NCBI RefSeq assembly: GCF_023702065.1
Contig: NZ_QFDM01000002.1
Span: 744,001-808,000 of the forward strand
Direction of reading: 5' to 3'
Source: Methanoculleus oceani
Lineage (GTDB): Archaea; Halobacteriota; Methanomicrobia; Methanomicrobiales; Methanoculleaceae
DNA length: 64,000 bases
This document shows, piece by piece, positions 1 to 8,616 of this stretch. A program made the translations under genes and the position numbers. The notes beneath the pieces were generated by a model, which did not search any database, was not told the origin of the DNA, and worked only from the letters and a program-made list of their open reading frames with translations. The first letter of the stretch is position 1, and the number at the start of each line of letters is the position of its first letter.

Positions 1-773
1 ACGAGTACGCAGGCGGCGTTCGGGTCGTGCTCGGCCTGGGCGAGGATGTCGGCCGCGACAAAGGTCGGGTTCGCCGTGCTGTCTGCGAGGATCGCGATCT
101 CGCTCGGACCCGCGGGGAAGTCGATCTCGGCCTCGTCGCGCAGAAGCATCTTCGCGGCGGTGACGTAGACGTTCCCCGGGCCGACGATCTTTTCCACCCG
201 CGGGACCGTTTCGGTCCCTATTGCCATCGCCGCGATCGCCTGGGCGCCGCCGACCCGGTAGACCTCGTCGACCCCGGCGATGTCGAGCGCGACGAGGGTG
301 ATCGGGCTCGTCGGCGGCGGGGTGCAGCAGCAGATCTCTCGGACCCCCGCGACTTTGGCCGGGATCGTGCACATCAACGCCGTCGAGGGGTATGCCGCCC
401 GCCCGCCGGGGACGTAGGCTCCGATCCTCGCAAGGGGCGTCGTCCTGACGCCGAGGGTGATCCCGGGCTCCACCTCCTGCAGCCAGAGGTCGCGCCCGCG
501 CTGCAGCTCGTGGAACCGGCTGATCCGCTCCTCCGCCTCCACGAGGCTCTCGACCAGCCGTGCGTCCACCTGATCGTAGGCCGCCTCCCGCTCCTCGTCG
601 GAGACGGCGATCTCCTCCAGATCGATGCCGTCGAACCTCTTCGTCAGGTCGAGCAGGGCGGCGTCGCCCTCCGCCCGCACCCTCCCGATGATCTCAAAGA
701 CCGGTCCCTTCACCCGGTCGAGGTCCGACCGCCGTCCGGCGAGCCAGGTCTCGATATCCAGCGCCTGCCACAT
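1..773 (-). CDS. hisD: Histidinol dehydrogenase, N-terminal part (cut by window edge)
   Basis: The reverse strand encodes about 257 N-terminal residues of histidinol dehydrogenase, the NAD-dependent enzyme that oxidises L-histidinol to histidine in the last two steps of histidine synthesis. The protein starts MWQALDIETW at the ATG complementary to 771-773 and runs off the left edge, so roughly 60% of the usual 430 residues are visible. Family blocks seen are YVPGGRAAYPST, GGAQAIAAMA, VGPGNVYVTAAK and FPAGPSEI. Another histidine gene, hisC, lies 22 kb away, so the pathway genes are dispersed. No clear Shine-Dalgarno site precedes the start. Confidence 0.93.
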   Translation of the reverse strand, partial: MWQALDIETWLAGRRSDLDRVKGPVFEIIGRVRAEGDAALLDLTKRFDGIDLEEIAVSDEEREAAYDQVDARLVESLVEAEERISRFHELQRGRDLWLQEVEPGITLGVRTTPLARIGAYVPGGRAAYPSTALMCTIPAKVAGVREICCCTPPPTSPITLVALDIAGVDEVYRVGGAQAIAAMAIGTETVPRVEKIVGPGNVYVTAAKMLLRDEAEIDFPAGPSEIAILADSTANPTFVAADILAQAEHDPNAACVL

Positions 774-875
774 GAGGAGAAGAGTCGGCGGGTCGGAGCG
801 TTAAGGTTTCGACCTCTTTATCTATTGACCGCTCCCCGTCCTATTAACCTGGTTTAATTAACAGACCAAACGAGA

Positions 876-887
876 TAATTATATATT
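876..887 (+). promoter_or_regulatory. TATA-like box of first tupABC operon
   Basis: An A/T-only stretch, TAATTATATATT, is centred about 32 nt before the ATG at 914, with no Shine-Dalgarno motif between them. This fits an archaeal promoter giving a nearly leaderless mRNA. Just upstream, GGTTTAATTAA at 851-861 resembles GGTTAAATTAA at 8500-8510 in the promoter region of the MOT1-like gene. Confidence 0.5.
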
Positions 888-913
888 GTGGAAGGTCGTT
901 CTGACGCGCTGCT

Positions 914-1885
914 ATGAAGACAAATGCGACCCATCTGGCGGCAGGCATCATCACGATCCTGCTCATCCTCGCCCTCTGTGCCGGGTGCACGAGTCCGGCG
1001 CCGGGCGGAAACGCGACGCCTGCCGGCACGGCGACGACCGCTCCCGCCGGCGGGGGGAACATCCTGCGGATAGCCACCACGACGAGCCTGGAGAACACCG
1101 GGCTGCTCGCGGAGCTCGAACGGGTCTACGAGGAAGAGACCGGGATGGACCTCCAGTTCATCGCCCAGGGCACGGGACAGTCGATCGACTCCGGCAGGCG
1201 CGGCGACGTCGATCTCGTCCTCGTCCACGCTCCGGACCTTGAGCAGCAGTTCATCGACGACGGCTTCGGGATTAACCCACGGTGCATCGCCTACAACTAC
1301 TACATCATCGTCGGCCCCGAGTCCGACCCGGCGGGGATCGCGAACATGACCCCGGTGGAGGCCTTCGAGACGATCTACGCGGCTGGCACGAATGAGACGG
1401 CGGGCGTCGCGTTCGTCTCCCGCGGCGACAACTCCGGAACGCACGCCCAGGAGAAGGTACTCTGGGAAGAGGCGGGCTACGACTACGACACCGAGATCAT
1501 CGACGCAGGAGGTTGGTACGTCGAGGCCGGCAAGGGCATGGGAGACACCCTGATCCTTGCGAACGAGCAGCAGGCATACACCCTCTCCGATGAGGGAACC
1601 TACCTTTCGTTTGCGGACAGGCTGGATCTAGTCCCGGTCGTCGCGGAGGGCGCGGAACTCCTGAACCGCTACAGCGCGATCGCCGTCAACCCCGAACAGC
1701 ACCCGGACGTGAACGCAGAGGGTGCCGCAGACTTCATCAACTGGCTTCTTGAGGATGAGACAAAGGAGATGATCGGGGAGTTCGGGGCCGAGGAATTCGG
1801 CAAACCGCTCTTCACGCCTCTCTACGCGCCCGAGTGCACCGAACCCCCGTTCAACTGCACCTGCGCGGAGCCGATAACAACGTGA
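914..1885 (+). CDS. tupA: Tungstate ABC transporter substrate-binding lipoprotein (TupA-like, copy 1)
   Basis: This is an extracytoplasmic anion-binding lipoprotein of 323 residues. A hydrophobic signal ends in a lipobox with the acylated Cys at residue 25, followed by a Gly/Ala/Thr-rich linker. The mature part opens with LRIATTTSLENTGLL and contains AQGTGQSIDSGRRGDVDLVLVHA, SRGDNSGTH and NEQQAYTLSDEGTYLSF in scattered blocks. These are hallmarks of the TupA family, which prefers tungstate, rather than of ModA or WtpA. It is first in a tupABC operon and has a close paralogue at 11683. Oxyanion preference (W over Mo) is inferred from family. Confidence 0.88.
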   Translation: MKTNATHLAAGIITILLILALCAGCTSPAPGGNATPAGTATTAPAGGGNILRIATTTSLENTGLLAELERVYEEETGMDLQFIAQGTGQSIDSGRRGDVDLVLVHAPDLEQQFIDDGFGINPRCIAYNYYIIVGPESDPAGIANMTPVEAFETIYAAGTNETAGVAFVSRGDNSGTHAQEKVLWEEAGYDYDTEIIDAGGWYVEAGKGMGDTLILANEQQAYTLSDEGTYLSFADRLDLVPVVAEGAELLNRYSAIAVNPEQHPDVNAEGAADFINWLLEDETKEMIGEFGAEEFGKPLFTPLYAPECTEPPFNCTCAEPITT

Positions 1886-1963
1886 AAAGCATCGGGAGAG
1901 GACACGGGGAGATGTGGACGAGGTGATTGGAAGGGAGGAAGAGAGTCCGGGGGGTGAGAACCC

Positions 1964-2659
1964 GTGGTGAACGGAAACCCAATCATCGAGGGGTTCATCG
2001 AGGCTATCGAGCTCATCATCACCCTCAACCCCCAGGTGGTGGAGATCACCATCCGCTCGCTCTACATCTCCCTCACCGCCACCTTCTTTGCCGCGCTGAT
2101 CGCCCTCCCTATCGGGGCGCTCATCTACTTCTACGAGTTCCGGGGGAAGCACGCGGTCGTCTCCACGCTGCAGACACTGTACGCGCTCCCCACGGTCATC
2201 GTGGGCCTGCTCGTGTTCCTCTTCCTCTCGAACATCGGTCCCTTCGGGTTCCTCCGTCTCCTCTACACCCCCGGCGGCATGATCGCCGCCCAGACGATCC
2301 TCATCATCCCGCTCCTGATGGGGCTGACGGTCGCGGCGCTCTCCGGGATCGACCGGGACAAACGCTACACGATCACCGCGCTCGGCGCGAGCAGGCTCCA
2401 GACGGTCATGACCATCATCGCGGAGGCCCGGTTCGCGGTCATGGCCGGCGTCCTCCTGGGCTTCGGGCGGGCTATCGCCGAGGTGGGGACGGTGATGATC
2501 GTCGGCGGCAACATCCGGGGCGCCACCCGCGTCCTCACAACCGCGATCGCGCTCAACACATCGATGGCAAATTACTCCCTCTCGATTGCACTCGGGATCA
2601 TCCTCCTCGGGGTGGCGCTCGGGGTGAACATAGCCCTCTCTCTCGTACAACGGCGGTGA
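1964..2659 (+). CDS. tupB: Tungstate ABC transporter permease (TupB-like, copy 1)
   Basis: A 231-residue inner-membrane permease of the binding-protein-dependent type, with about five to six hydrophobic helices. The cytoplasmic EAA-type loop that docks on the ATPase is near ALGASRLQTVMTIIAEAR, ending in GFGRAIAEVGTVMIVGG. The start is GTG at 1964, chosen because GGGTGAG (1952-1958) sits five bases upstream. It follows tupA by 78 nt and precedes tupC by 4 nt, as expected for one operon. It closely resembles the second copy at 12667. Confidence 0.87.
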   Translation: MVNGNPIIEGFIEAIELIITLNPQVVEITIRSLYISLTATFFAALIALPIGALIYFYEFRGKHAVVSTLQTLYALPTVIVGLLVFLFLSNIGPFGFLRLLYTPGGMIAAQTILIIPLLMGLTVAALSGIDRDKRYTITALGASRLQTVMTIIAEARFAVMAGVLLGFGRAIAEVGTVMIVGGNIRGATRVLTTAIALNTSMANYSLSIALGIILLGVALGVNIALSLVQRR

Positions 2660-2663
2660 CACC

Positions 2664-3752
2664 ATGGCGATCATCGAGGCACACAACATCAAAAAATCCT
2701 ACGGCAGCCTTGAAGTTCTGCACGACGTCGACCTCTCGGTCGGGGAAGGCGAGATCCTCGCGCTCATCGGCCCGAGCGGGTCGGGGAAGAGCACGCTTCT
2801 CCGGATCCTCGACCTTATCGAGCCCGCGAACGAGGGGGAACTCTCGGTCTTCGGTATCGACACGGTGGAGGAGCACGGCCGCTGGCTCGACCTCCGCCGC
2901 CGGATGGGGATGCTCTTTCAGCGGCCGATCGTCTTCAACTCGTCCGTCTACGACAACGTCGCGATGGGGCTGCGTTACCGCCATGCCTCCGGCAGCGAGA
3001 TCGATCGAAAGGTGAAGGAAGCCCTCGAGGCCGTCGGGCTCTCTCGTTACGTCAAGAGCAAGGCGCTCGATCTCTCCGGCGGCGAACAGCAGCGGGTGGC
3101 GTTATCAAGGGTGCTCGTGACCGACCCCGAGATCCTCTTCCTGGACGAACCGACGGCGAACCTGGACCCGACATCGACCGCCACCATCGAGGCGATCGTG
3201 ACACGGCTGAATCGCGAGGCCAACATGACCGTCGTGATCAGCACCCACGACCTCATGCAGGGGCAGCGTCTCGCCCACCGGGTCGGGGTGATGATCGAGG
3301 GCACGATCGCCCAGACGGGACTGTCCCGCGAGATATTCCACGAGCCCAAAGACAGGAGGATCGCCCGGTTCGTGGGCGTCCAGAACATCGCCCCCGGTCG
3401 GGTCGTCGCGCAAAGAGAGGGACTCACCGTGGTGGAAGTGAGGGGGAAACAGATCCTCTCGGCGACCCCGCCGCCCGCCGACGAAGTCGAGATGATAGTC
3501 CGGGGCGAAGACATCTCCCTGCACCGGAGGGAACCGGCGCACGAGGAGGCGGAGAACCTCTTCCCCGCCACGGTTACCGGCATCGAGCCCACGGCGCCGT
3601 TCGTGAACGTGACGGTGCACTGCGGGTGCGATCTTGTCGCACTGGTGACCGCAAGAAGGGCGGAGACCCTCGGACTTCACGAGGGTCTGGAGGTCTGGGT
3701 CTCCCTCCAGGCGAAGGCGGTCCACCTGATCCCCCGAAATGGACCCGGATGA
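2664..3752 (+). CDS. tupC: Tungstate ABC transporter ATP-binding protein with TOBE domain (TupC-like, copy 1)
   Basis: The cytoplasmic ATPase of the importer, 362 residues. The N-terminal nucleotide-binding domain has Walker A GPSGSGKST, signature LSGGEQQR, Walker B ILFLDEP and the H-loop STHDL. The last third looks like a Mop/TOBE oxyanion-binding region (INIVRGEDISLHRR-like and QAKAVHLIP segments). Such domains bind molybdate or tungstate and can inhibit transport when the cell is replete. The start ATG has GGTGA just upstream within the end of tupB. It is last in the operon. Confidence 0.88.
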   Translation: MAIIEAHNIKKSYGSLEVLHDVDLSVGEGEILALIGPSGSGKSTLLRILDLIEPANEGELSVFGIDTVEEHGRWLDLRRRMGMLFQRPIVFNSSVYDNVAMGLRYRHASGSEIDRKVKEALEAVGLSRYVKSKALDLSGGEQQRVALSRVLVTDPEILFLDEPTANLDPTSTATIEAIVTRLNREANMTVVISTHDLMQGQRLAHRVGVMIEGTIAQTGLSREIFHEPKDRRIARFVGVQNIAPGRVVAQREGLTVVEVRGKQILSATPPPADEVEMIVRGEDISLHRREPAHEEAENLFPATVTGIEPTAPFVNVTVHCGCDLVALVTARRAETLGLHEGLEVWVSLQAKAVHLIPRNGPG

Positions 3753-3809
3753 AGCCCCGAATCCATATTACGCGGAAATTCTGAGGCTGCTGCCCCGCCC
3801 GGGAACGCC

Positions 3810-3833
3810 GAGTAAACCGATTTTGTTTAACTC
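3810..3833. promoter_or_regulatory. Imperfect dyad upstream of wtpA
   Basis: GAGTAAACC at 3810-3818 faces GTTTAACTC at 3825-3833, an inverted repeat with one extra base in the right arm and a perfect TAAAC/GTTTA core. It lies 50-73 nt before the wtpA ATG, upstream of the TATA-like ATACTTTTA at 3846-3854. The same nine bases GAGTAAACC occur upstream of the second tupA at 11631-11639. It could be a metal-responsive operator; that is inference. Confidence 0.35.
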
Positions 3834-3882
3834 TTGCCGGAACGAATACTTTTAACAATCGAGCATTCTCAAAAGTTATTTT

Positions 3883-4974
3883 ATGAAATTAACCCGCCTA
3901 TCTGCTTTTATCTATCTCATCGTCGCTGCCGCGGTCCTGATCTGCGGCTGCACGGGGACGACGAACACCGATTCGGTGCCCGGTGCAGGCAACCAGACGA
4001 CGACCCCCACACCGACGGCAGCTGCTGCCGAAGACGTTCAGGTAAAGGTTTTCCACGCCGGGAGCCTGACCGGGCCGTTCGAGAAGGTGAAAGCGGAATT
4101 CGAAACTGAACATCCCGGTGTCACCGTGCTCCTCGAGCCCGCCGGCAGCGTCGACTGCATCAAGAAGGTGACCGAGAACGGCAAACCCGCCGATGTCGTC
4201 GCCTCCGCCGACTACGCGCTCATCCCGGATATGATGATTCCTGAGGACGCCGACTGGTATCTCACGTTCGCGAAGAACCGGATGGTGCTCACCTACTCGA
4301 ACGAGAGCATGTACGCGGACGAGATCACCGCCGAGAACTGGTACGAGATCCTCGACCGCGACGGCGTCCGGTGGGGCTTCTCCGACCCGAACTCCGACCC
4401 CTGCGGCTACCGCAGCCCGATGGTGATCCAGCTCGCCGAGGCCTACTATGAGGACGACCAGATCTTTGAGACCCTCGTCGGGGAGCACAGCGAGATCACC
4501 GTCACCGAAGAGGGCGGGGTCTACACGATCCACGCCGCCGACCCGAAGCCCGACAGCATCACCCTGACGATCCGGCCTAAGAGTGTCGAACTCGTCCAGA
4601 TGATCCAGGCCGGCGGACTTGACTACGCCTGGGAGTACCGGAGCGTTGCCGTGCAGAACGATCTTCGCTTCCTCGAACTCCCCGAGGAAATCGACCTCTC
4701 GTCGATAGACTTTGCGGAGAACTACGCGACCGTCCGGACCGAGGCGAAGAAGGGCGACGGCACGACGGTCTACGCAGGCTCGCCGATCGTCTACGGCGTG
4801 ACCGTCCCGAAGATCGCAGAGCACCCCGACCTCGGTCTCGAGTTCGTGGAGATGCTGATCGGCGCCACCGGGCAGGAGATCCTCGCCGCCGACGGCCAGC
4901 CCCCGATCGTGCCTGCAGGCGGCTACGGCGACGTCCCGACCGCTCTCCAGTCGCTCGTCGAGATGAAAGCCTGA
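3883..4974 (+). CDS. wtpA: Molybdate/tungstate ABC transporter substrate-binding lipoprotein (WtpA)
   Basis: A 363-residue secreted lipoprotein with a signal peptide whose lipobox Cys is residue 23, then a Thr/Ala-rich linker. The mature domain starts VKVFHAGSLTGPFEKVK and contains PAGSVDCIKKVTE, SADYALIPDMM, WGFSDPNSDPCGYRS and EYRSVAVQ. This is the WtpA/archaeal ModA pattern, distinct from the two TupA proteins here. Family members bind molybdate and tungstate with six-coordinate geometry. The start ATG follows a TATA-like box by about 30 nt with no Shine-Dalgarno site, suggesting a leaderless transcript. It begins the wtpABC operon. Confidence 0.92.
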   Translation: MKLTRLSAFIYLIVAAAVLICGCTGTTNTDSVPGAGNQTTTPTPTAAAAEDVQVKVFHAGSLTGPFEKVKAEFETEHPGVTVLLEPAGSVDCIKKVTENGKPADVVASADYALIPDMMIPEDADWYLTFAKNRMVLTYSNESMYADEITAENWYEILDRDGVRWGFSDPNSDPCGYRSPMVIQLAEAYYEDDQIFETLVGEHSEITVTEEGGVYTIHAADPKPDSITLTIRPKSVELVQMIQAGGLDYAWEYRSVAVQNDLRFLELPEEIDLSSIDFAENYATVRTEAKKGDGTTVYAGSPIVYGVTVPKIAEHPDLGLEFVEMLIGATGQEILAADGQPPIVPAGGYGDVPTALQSLVEMKA

Positions 4975-5044
4975 ACCCCTCCCCTTCTTTTATGCCACCA
5001 ATTATCAGCGGACGCGTACAACGTTTAGTTGGGAACGTGCGGAT

Positions 5045-5926
5045 ATGAAGACTCAAACGGTGTCGGGCGACATCCTTCAGGGTGAAGGTGAGGTATCTCT
5101 CCCCTGGTGGAGGCAGCGCAGGAGGCAGCAGGTAGACTGGTGCACCGTCTGGTTCTGCATCATGGGAGCGGCACTCGTCGGTATCACGGTGCTCGCGCTC
5201 GCGAACATCGCAACGACGGAACTTGCCGACCCGGCTCACCTTCTCAAGGTCGCGGCGTCGTCGGAGGTGATCGGATCGATCTTCCTCACGTTCGGTGCGG
5301 GGGCGAGCGCCGTCCTCCTCCTCATCCTCTTCGGGACCCCGCTCGCCTACGTCCTCGCGCGGTCCCGCCCATCCCGCTTCAAGGGGGTCGTCGAGAGCCT
5401 CGTCGACATCCCGCTCATCCTGCCGCACACCGTGGCGGGCCTGCTCGTCTACCTCCTCTTCATGCGCCGGGGATGGCTCGGCGCGCCGCTCTCGGACGTC
5501 GGGCTCGCCTTCGAGGACGCACTCCCGGGGACGGTGGTCGCGATGCTCTTCGTCGCCTCGCCGTTCTTCGTCAACACCATGCGGGAGGGGTTCGAGAAGG
5601 TGCCCGTCCATCTGGAGAACGTCGCCCGCACGCTCGGTGCCGGCACGTTCACCACCTTCTGGACGGTCACGCTCCCCTTGAGCCTCCGGCACATGTACAG
5701 CGGGGCCGTCCTCGCATGGGGAAGAGCGATCGGGGAGTTTGCCGGTGTCATCATGATCGCCTACTACCCGTTCATCATATCGACGCTGATCTACTACTCC
5801 TTCACGACGGACGGCATTCACACGAGCAGGAGCATTGCTTTTACGGTTATTCTGGTCAGTTTCGGGGTCTTCTACCTGCTCCGGCGGATGACCCGGTACC
5901 TGGGGAGGTACGATGATCGCGTTTGA
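5045..5926 (+). CDS. wtpB: Molybdate/tungstate ABC transporter permease (WtpB)
   Basis: A 293-residue permease with five to six transmembrane segments. After a polar N-terminal extension of about 38 residues (rich in Gln, Arg and Trp) come DIPLILPHTVAGLLVYLLF and the EAA coupling loop around ENVARTLGAGTFTTFWTVTLP, then WGRAIGEFAGVIMIAYYP. The extension is longer than in a minimal ModB/WtpB, so an internal start is possible, but no better start with a ribosome site is evident. The 3' end overlaps wtpC by 14 nt, implying translational coupling. Confidence 0.9.
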   Translation: MKTQTVSGDILQGEGEVSLPWWRQRRRQQVDWCTVWFCIMGAALVGITVLALANIATTELADPAHLLKVAASSEVIGSIFLTFGAGASAVLLLILFGTPLAYVLARSRPSRFKGVVESLVDIPLILPHTVAGLLVYLLFMRRGWLGAPLSDVGLAFEDALPGTVVAMLFVASPFFVNTMREGFEKVPVHLENVARTLGAGTFTTFWTVTLPLSLRHMYSGAVLAWGRAIGEFAGVIMIAYYPFIISTLIYYSFTTDGIHTSRSIAFTVILVSFGVFYLLRRMTRYLGRYDDRV

Positions 5927-6980
5927 CCGCGTCTCGCTCGCACTCGGCTCGTTCTCCTTGAACGACGTCAGTCTCTCGATCAACCGGGGCGACTACTACT
6001 TCATCGTCGGGCCGTCGGGGGCAGGGAAGACAGTGCTCCTGGAGGCGATCGCCGGCCTTCACCGGCCGGACCGGGGGCACATACTCCTCCGGGGCACCGA
6101 GATCACCACCCTGCCCCCGGAGAAGCGGAGGGTTGGCCTCGTCTACCAGGACTACTCGCTCTTCCCGAACATGACGGTCGCGGGCAACGTCTCCTACGGC
6201 CTCCGGGTCCGGCGGATGCACAAGGGTGAGGCCAGGAGCGAGGTTGCCGGCCTCCTCGAACGGTTCGGGATCGATCATCTTGCGGACCGCTACCCGGGCA
6301 CCCTCTCCGGCGGCGAGCAGCAGCGGGTAGCGCTCGCGAGAGCCGTCGCGGTGAAACCGGATATCCTCCTCCTCGACGAACCGCTCTCGGCCCTCGACCC
6401 CGTCACGCAGGAGAAGTTCATCGCCGACCTCAAGCAGCTTCACCGGGAGGACGGGCTCACCATCGTGCAGGTGAGCCACTCGCGCCGGGAAGCGCACCTG
6501 CTCGCAACCCGGATGGCGGTGATCATCGACGGGACGCTCGTGGACGAAGGAGAGGCCGGGGTTGTGCTGAACACGCCGAAGAGTCGCGAGGTTGCAACGT
6601 TCATCGGGATCGAGAACATCCTGGACGGGATCGTGACGGCGAACGACGGCGGGCACGCGACGGTGGATGCCGGTGGGCGGACGTTCGAGGCGTTGACGGA
6701 CGCCGCCGTGGGCGAGGAGGTCAGCCTCTGCATCCGGGCCGACGACGTCGTCGTCGCCGTCGGCGACGGCCGCCGGTCGAGCGCCCGGAATACGATGGCC
6801 GGGACGGTCATCAATATCGCCGAGAACGGCCCCGTGGCCGAGGTGAAGGTTGACGGCGGCGTGGAACTGACCGCGGTCCTGACGCGGCGGTCTGTGCAGG
6901 AACTCGGCCTTGCCCCGGGGATTCCGGTGACCCTATCCGTCAAGGCGACGGCGATCCACGTCATCCGTTCTTTTTCTTGA
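5913..6980 (+). CDS. wtpC: Molybdate/tungstate ABC transporter ATP-binding protein with TOBE domain (WtpC)
   Basis: A 355-residue ATPase with Walker A GPSGAGKT, Q-loop VYQDYSLFPNMTV, signature LSGGEQQR, Walker B ILLLDEP and the switch histidine in QVSHSRREA. Roughly residues 235-355 form a TOBE/Mop-like regulatory tail (LCIRADDVVVAV, AENGPVAEVKV, SVKATAIHVI). The start ATG follows GGGGAGG by four bases inside the end of wtpB. Its stop overlaps the stop of the convergent SemiSWEET gene by 20 nt. Confidence 0.92.
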   Translation: MIAFDRVSLALGSFSLNDVSLSINRGDYYFIVGPSGAGKTVLLEAIAGLHRPDRGHILLRGTEITTLPPEKRRVGLVYQDYSLFPNMTVAGNVSYGLRVRRMHKGEARSEVAGLLERFGIDHLADRYPGTLSGGEQQRVALARAVAVKPDILLLDEPLSALDPVTQEKFIADLKQLHREDGLTIVQVSHSRREAHLLATRMAVIIDGTLVDEGEAGVVLNTPKSREVATFIGIENILDGIVTANDGGHATVDAGGRTFEALTDAAVGEEVSLCIRADDVVVAVGDGRRSSARNTMAGTVINIAENGPVAEVKVDGGVELTAVLTRRSVQELGLAPGIPVTLSVKATAIHVIRSFS

Positions 6981-7215
6981 GAGACAGGATCAGGCCGACG
7001 AGGGCGGCGGTGACGGCGTTCGCCGCAACGATGGCAGGATCCCCTTTCACCACCCCGTAGGCGAGCCAGAGCAGGACGCCGGCGAGGAGGACGGCGAGCG
7101 TCGCAAGCGAGAGGTCGGCGGTCGACCGCGTGCGCCACGCCCGGATGACCTGCGGTGCGAACGAGAGCGTTGTGAGCGTGCCGGCGGCAAGACCGAGTGC
7201 GGTGACGGTGTCCAT
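6961..7215 (-). CDS. SemiSWEET / PQ-loop membrane protein
   Basis: An 84-residue protein with three predicted transmembrane helices and the PQ motif in TLSFAPQVIRAWRTRS, followed by a second helix ending LAYGVVKGDPAIVAAN. This matches the SemiSWEET (MtN3/saliva) family, small transporters that work as dimers, typically for sugars. The ATG at 7215 is preceded by GAGGAGAG. It is convergent with wtpC, sharing 20 bp at the 3' ends. Why it sits between two molybdate/tungstate transporters is unknown; the substrate cannot be told from sequence. Confidence 0.82.
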   Translation of the reverse strand: MDTVTALGLAAGTLTTLSFAPQVIRAWRTRSTADLSLATLAVLLAGVLLWLAYGVVKGDPAIVAANAVTAALVGLILSLKKKNG

Positions 7216-7261
7216 GAGTCTCTCCTCAGATCTCCGCCAGAAGAAATAAACCCGGGTCAGG

Positions 7262-8395
7262 TCAGGACCCGGGCTGCTGCCTTCCCGCCCACCACTGCAG
7301 GGCGTAGGCGAGGACCATCCCGACGATGAACGCGACCGTGAGCCCGACCACGAGGGTGAGGACGGCGATGACTCCCGTGACCAGGTACGACTCCGTCTTC
7401 GCGCTGTGCTTCCCGAGCTCGAGCGCCACGAAGACCAGGAGCGCACCGAAGACGCCGAAGGGAATGAGGGTCAGCACCTCCGGCGGGGCGAAGGCGACGG
7501 CGAATACGAGGATGAAGAGGCCGGCGACGATGTTCGCTCCGCCGGTCCTCGCGCCGAACCGGTACATCGCGGCAAGCCCTCCCGCGCCGTGGCACATGGG
7601 GAATCCCCCGAGCGGCGTCGAGATCAGGTTCATGGCGCCGATGGTCCGGGAGAGCCGGTCGGGGTCCACGCCCTTCTTCGGGAAGAGGTCGTAGGTGAGG
7701 AGCGATGTGGCGAGGATGGCGTTCGCGATGGTGAGCGGCACCTGCGGGAGGACGAGGTCCCAGGTGCCGGTGATGAAATCCGCCGGCGCGGGTATGATGA
7801 GGGCGGGAAGAGGCATCAGACGGAACGGCGGCATCCCCTGCACGGCGATGCCTGCGGCAAGCCCGATGAGAAGCACCAGCAGGGCGGAGACGTCCGGGAC
7901 CCGGGTGCGTTGCGATGCGATGAAGAAAGCAACGATGATCCCGATCGCGAGCACCGCAACGAGGAGATCGGTGAGGATGTAGCCGAGCGACGTCCTGAGG
8001 AGGAGGAGCGCAAGCCCCGCCTGGACACCCCGGATGACGCTTTTCGGGATCCGGTCCCCAAGCCAGGTCATGCCGCCGACGAGTCCGAGCAGGAGGAAGA
8101 GCGCACCGACGACGAGCCCCGATGCCACGATCTCGCCGGCACAGAGCCCTTCCGCGATGACGATGGCGCCGATCGCCTTCATCGGTTCGATGGGGACCGG
8201 GAGGCGGTAGTAGAGTCCGGTAATGATGAACCAGGCAGCGAGGAAGAGGAAGAAGTGGCTGACGTTCACGTCCGGGCAGACGATGGCGACACCGAGCAGT
8301 ATGGGGAAGATGGTGCCGAAGTCGCCGACGGCTCCGGCGACCTCCTCGAGGGTGATCCTGATGCCGCTCTCCTCCGTTCCGGTGCTCTCCTCCAT
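7262..8395 (-). CDS. MOT1-type molybdate (or sulfate) transporter
   Basis: A 377-residue polytopic membrane protein with about ten hydrophobic segments. Two family blocks are clear: GAVGDFGTIFPILLGVA near the N-terminus and YYRLPVPIEPMKAIGAIVIAEGL. A second pair, PLGGFPMCHGAGGLAAMYRFGARTG, falls in the C-terminal half. These are typical of the MOT1 molybdate permeases related to SulP sulfate transporters. Sitting between wtpABC and the storage-protein homologue, it would be a fourth oxyanion uptake route, ATP-independent. Substrate (molybdate, tungstate or sulfate) is inferred from the family and neighbours. Confidence 0.83.
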   Translation of the reverse strand: MEESTGTEESGIRITLEEVAGAVGDFGTIFPILLGVAIVCPDVNVSHFFLFLAAWFIITGLYYRLPVPIEPMKAIGAIVIAEGLCAGEIVASGLVVGALFLLLGLVGGMTWLGDRIPKSVIRGVQAGLALLLLRTSLGYILTDLLVAVLAIGIIVAFFIASQRTRVPDVSALLVLLIGLAAGIAVQGMPPFRLMPLPALIIPAPADFITGTWDLVLPQVPLTIANAILATSLLTYDLFPKKGVDPDRLSRTIGAMNLISTPLGGFPMCHGAGGLAAMYRFGARTGGANIVAGLFILVFAVAFAPPEVLTLIPFGVFGALLVFVALELGKHSAKTESYLVTGVIAVLTLVVGLTVAFIVGMVLAYALQWWAGRQQPGS

Positions 8396-8462
8396 TTCGA
8401 GACCCCTTTATCTTCTCCCTCTGGGGTTTTTGATGAACGATCCGGTGCGTCTCTGCCCGACT

Positions 8463-8479
8463 ATAATAAACTTTATTAT
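8463..8479. promoter_or_regulatory. Perfect 17-bp palindrome upstream of MOT1-like gene
   Basis: ATAATAAA and TTTATTAT face each other around a single C. A second, partly overlapping dyad TTATTG-N5-CAATAA occupies 8476-8492. They lie in the 221-bp spacer between the divergent MOT1-like and TrmO-like genes, 68 nt upstream of the MOT1 start. The left part ATAATAAACTT recurs exactly at 11604-11614 before the second tupA. The AT-rich content makes promoter function likely; operator function is a guess. Confidence 0.4.
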
Positions 8480-8532
8480 TGCTTCCCAATAACCAAGTGG
8501 GTTAAATTAAAACCGTTGATTCGCTCCGATCT

Positions 8533-8544
8533 ATAAACGTTTAT
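8533..8544. promoter_or_regulatory. Perfect palindrome ATAAACGTTTAT, likely promoter of the TrmO-like gene
   Basis: A 12-bp perfect palindrome 73-84 nt upstream of the ATG at 8617. It shares ATAAAC with the 17-bp palindrome nearby and with the direct repeats before the second tupA. It may be a TATA element, an operator, or both. Confidence 0.35.
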
Positions 8545-8616
8545 TTTGTCCTCCTGAGTAATTATTCATATGAAAGTACACCTGCCCTGATATACCAGGA
8601 CAGAGGGAGAAGTCGC

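Noticed and set aside
1927-3015. Plus-strand open frame spanning tupB and tupC in another frame
   Set aside because: Arg/His/Pro-rich shadow of two well-supported genes.
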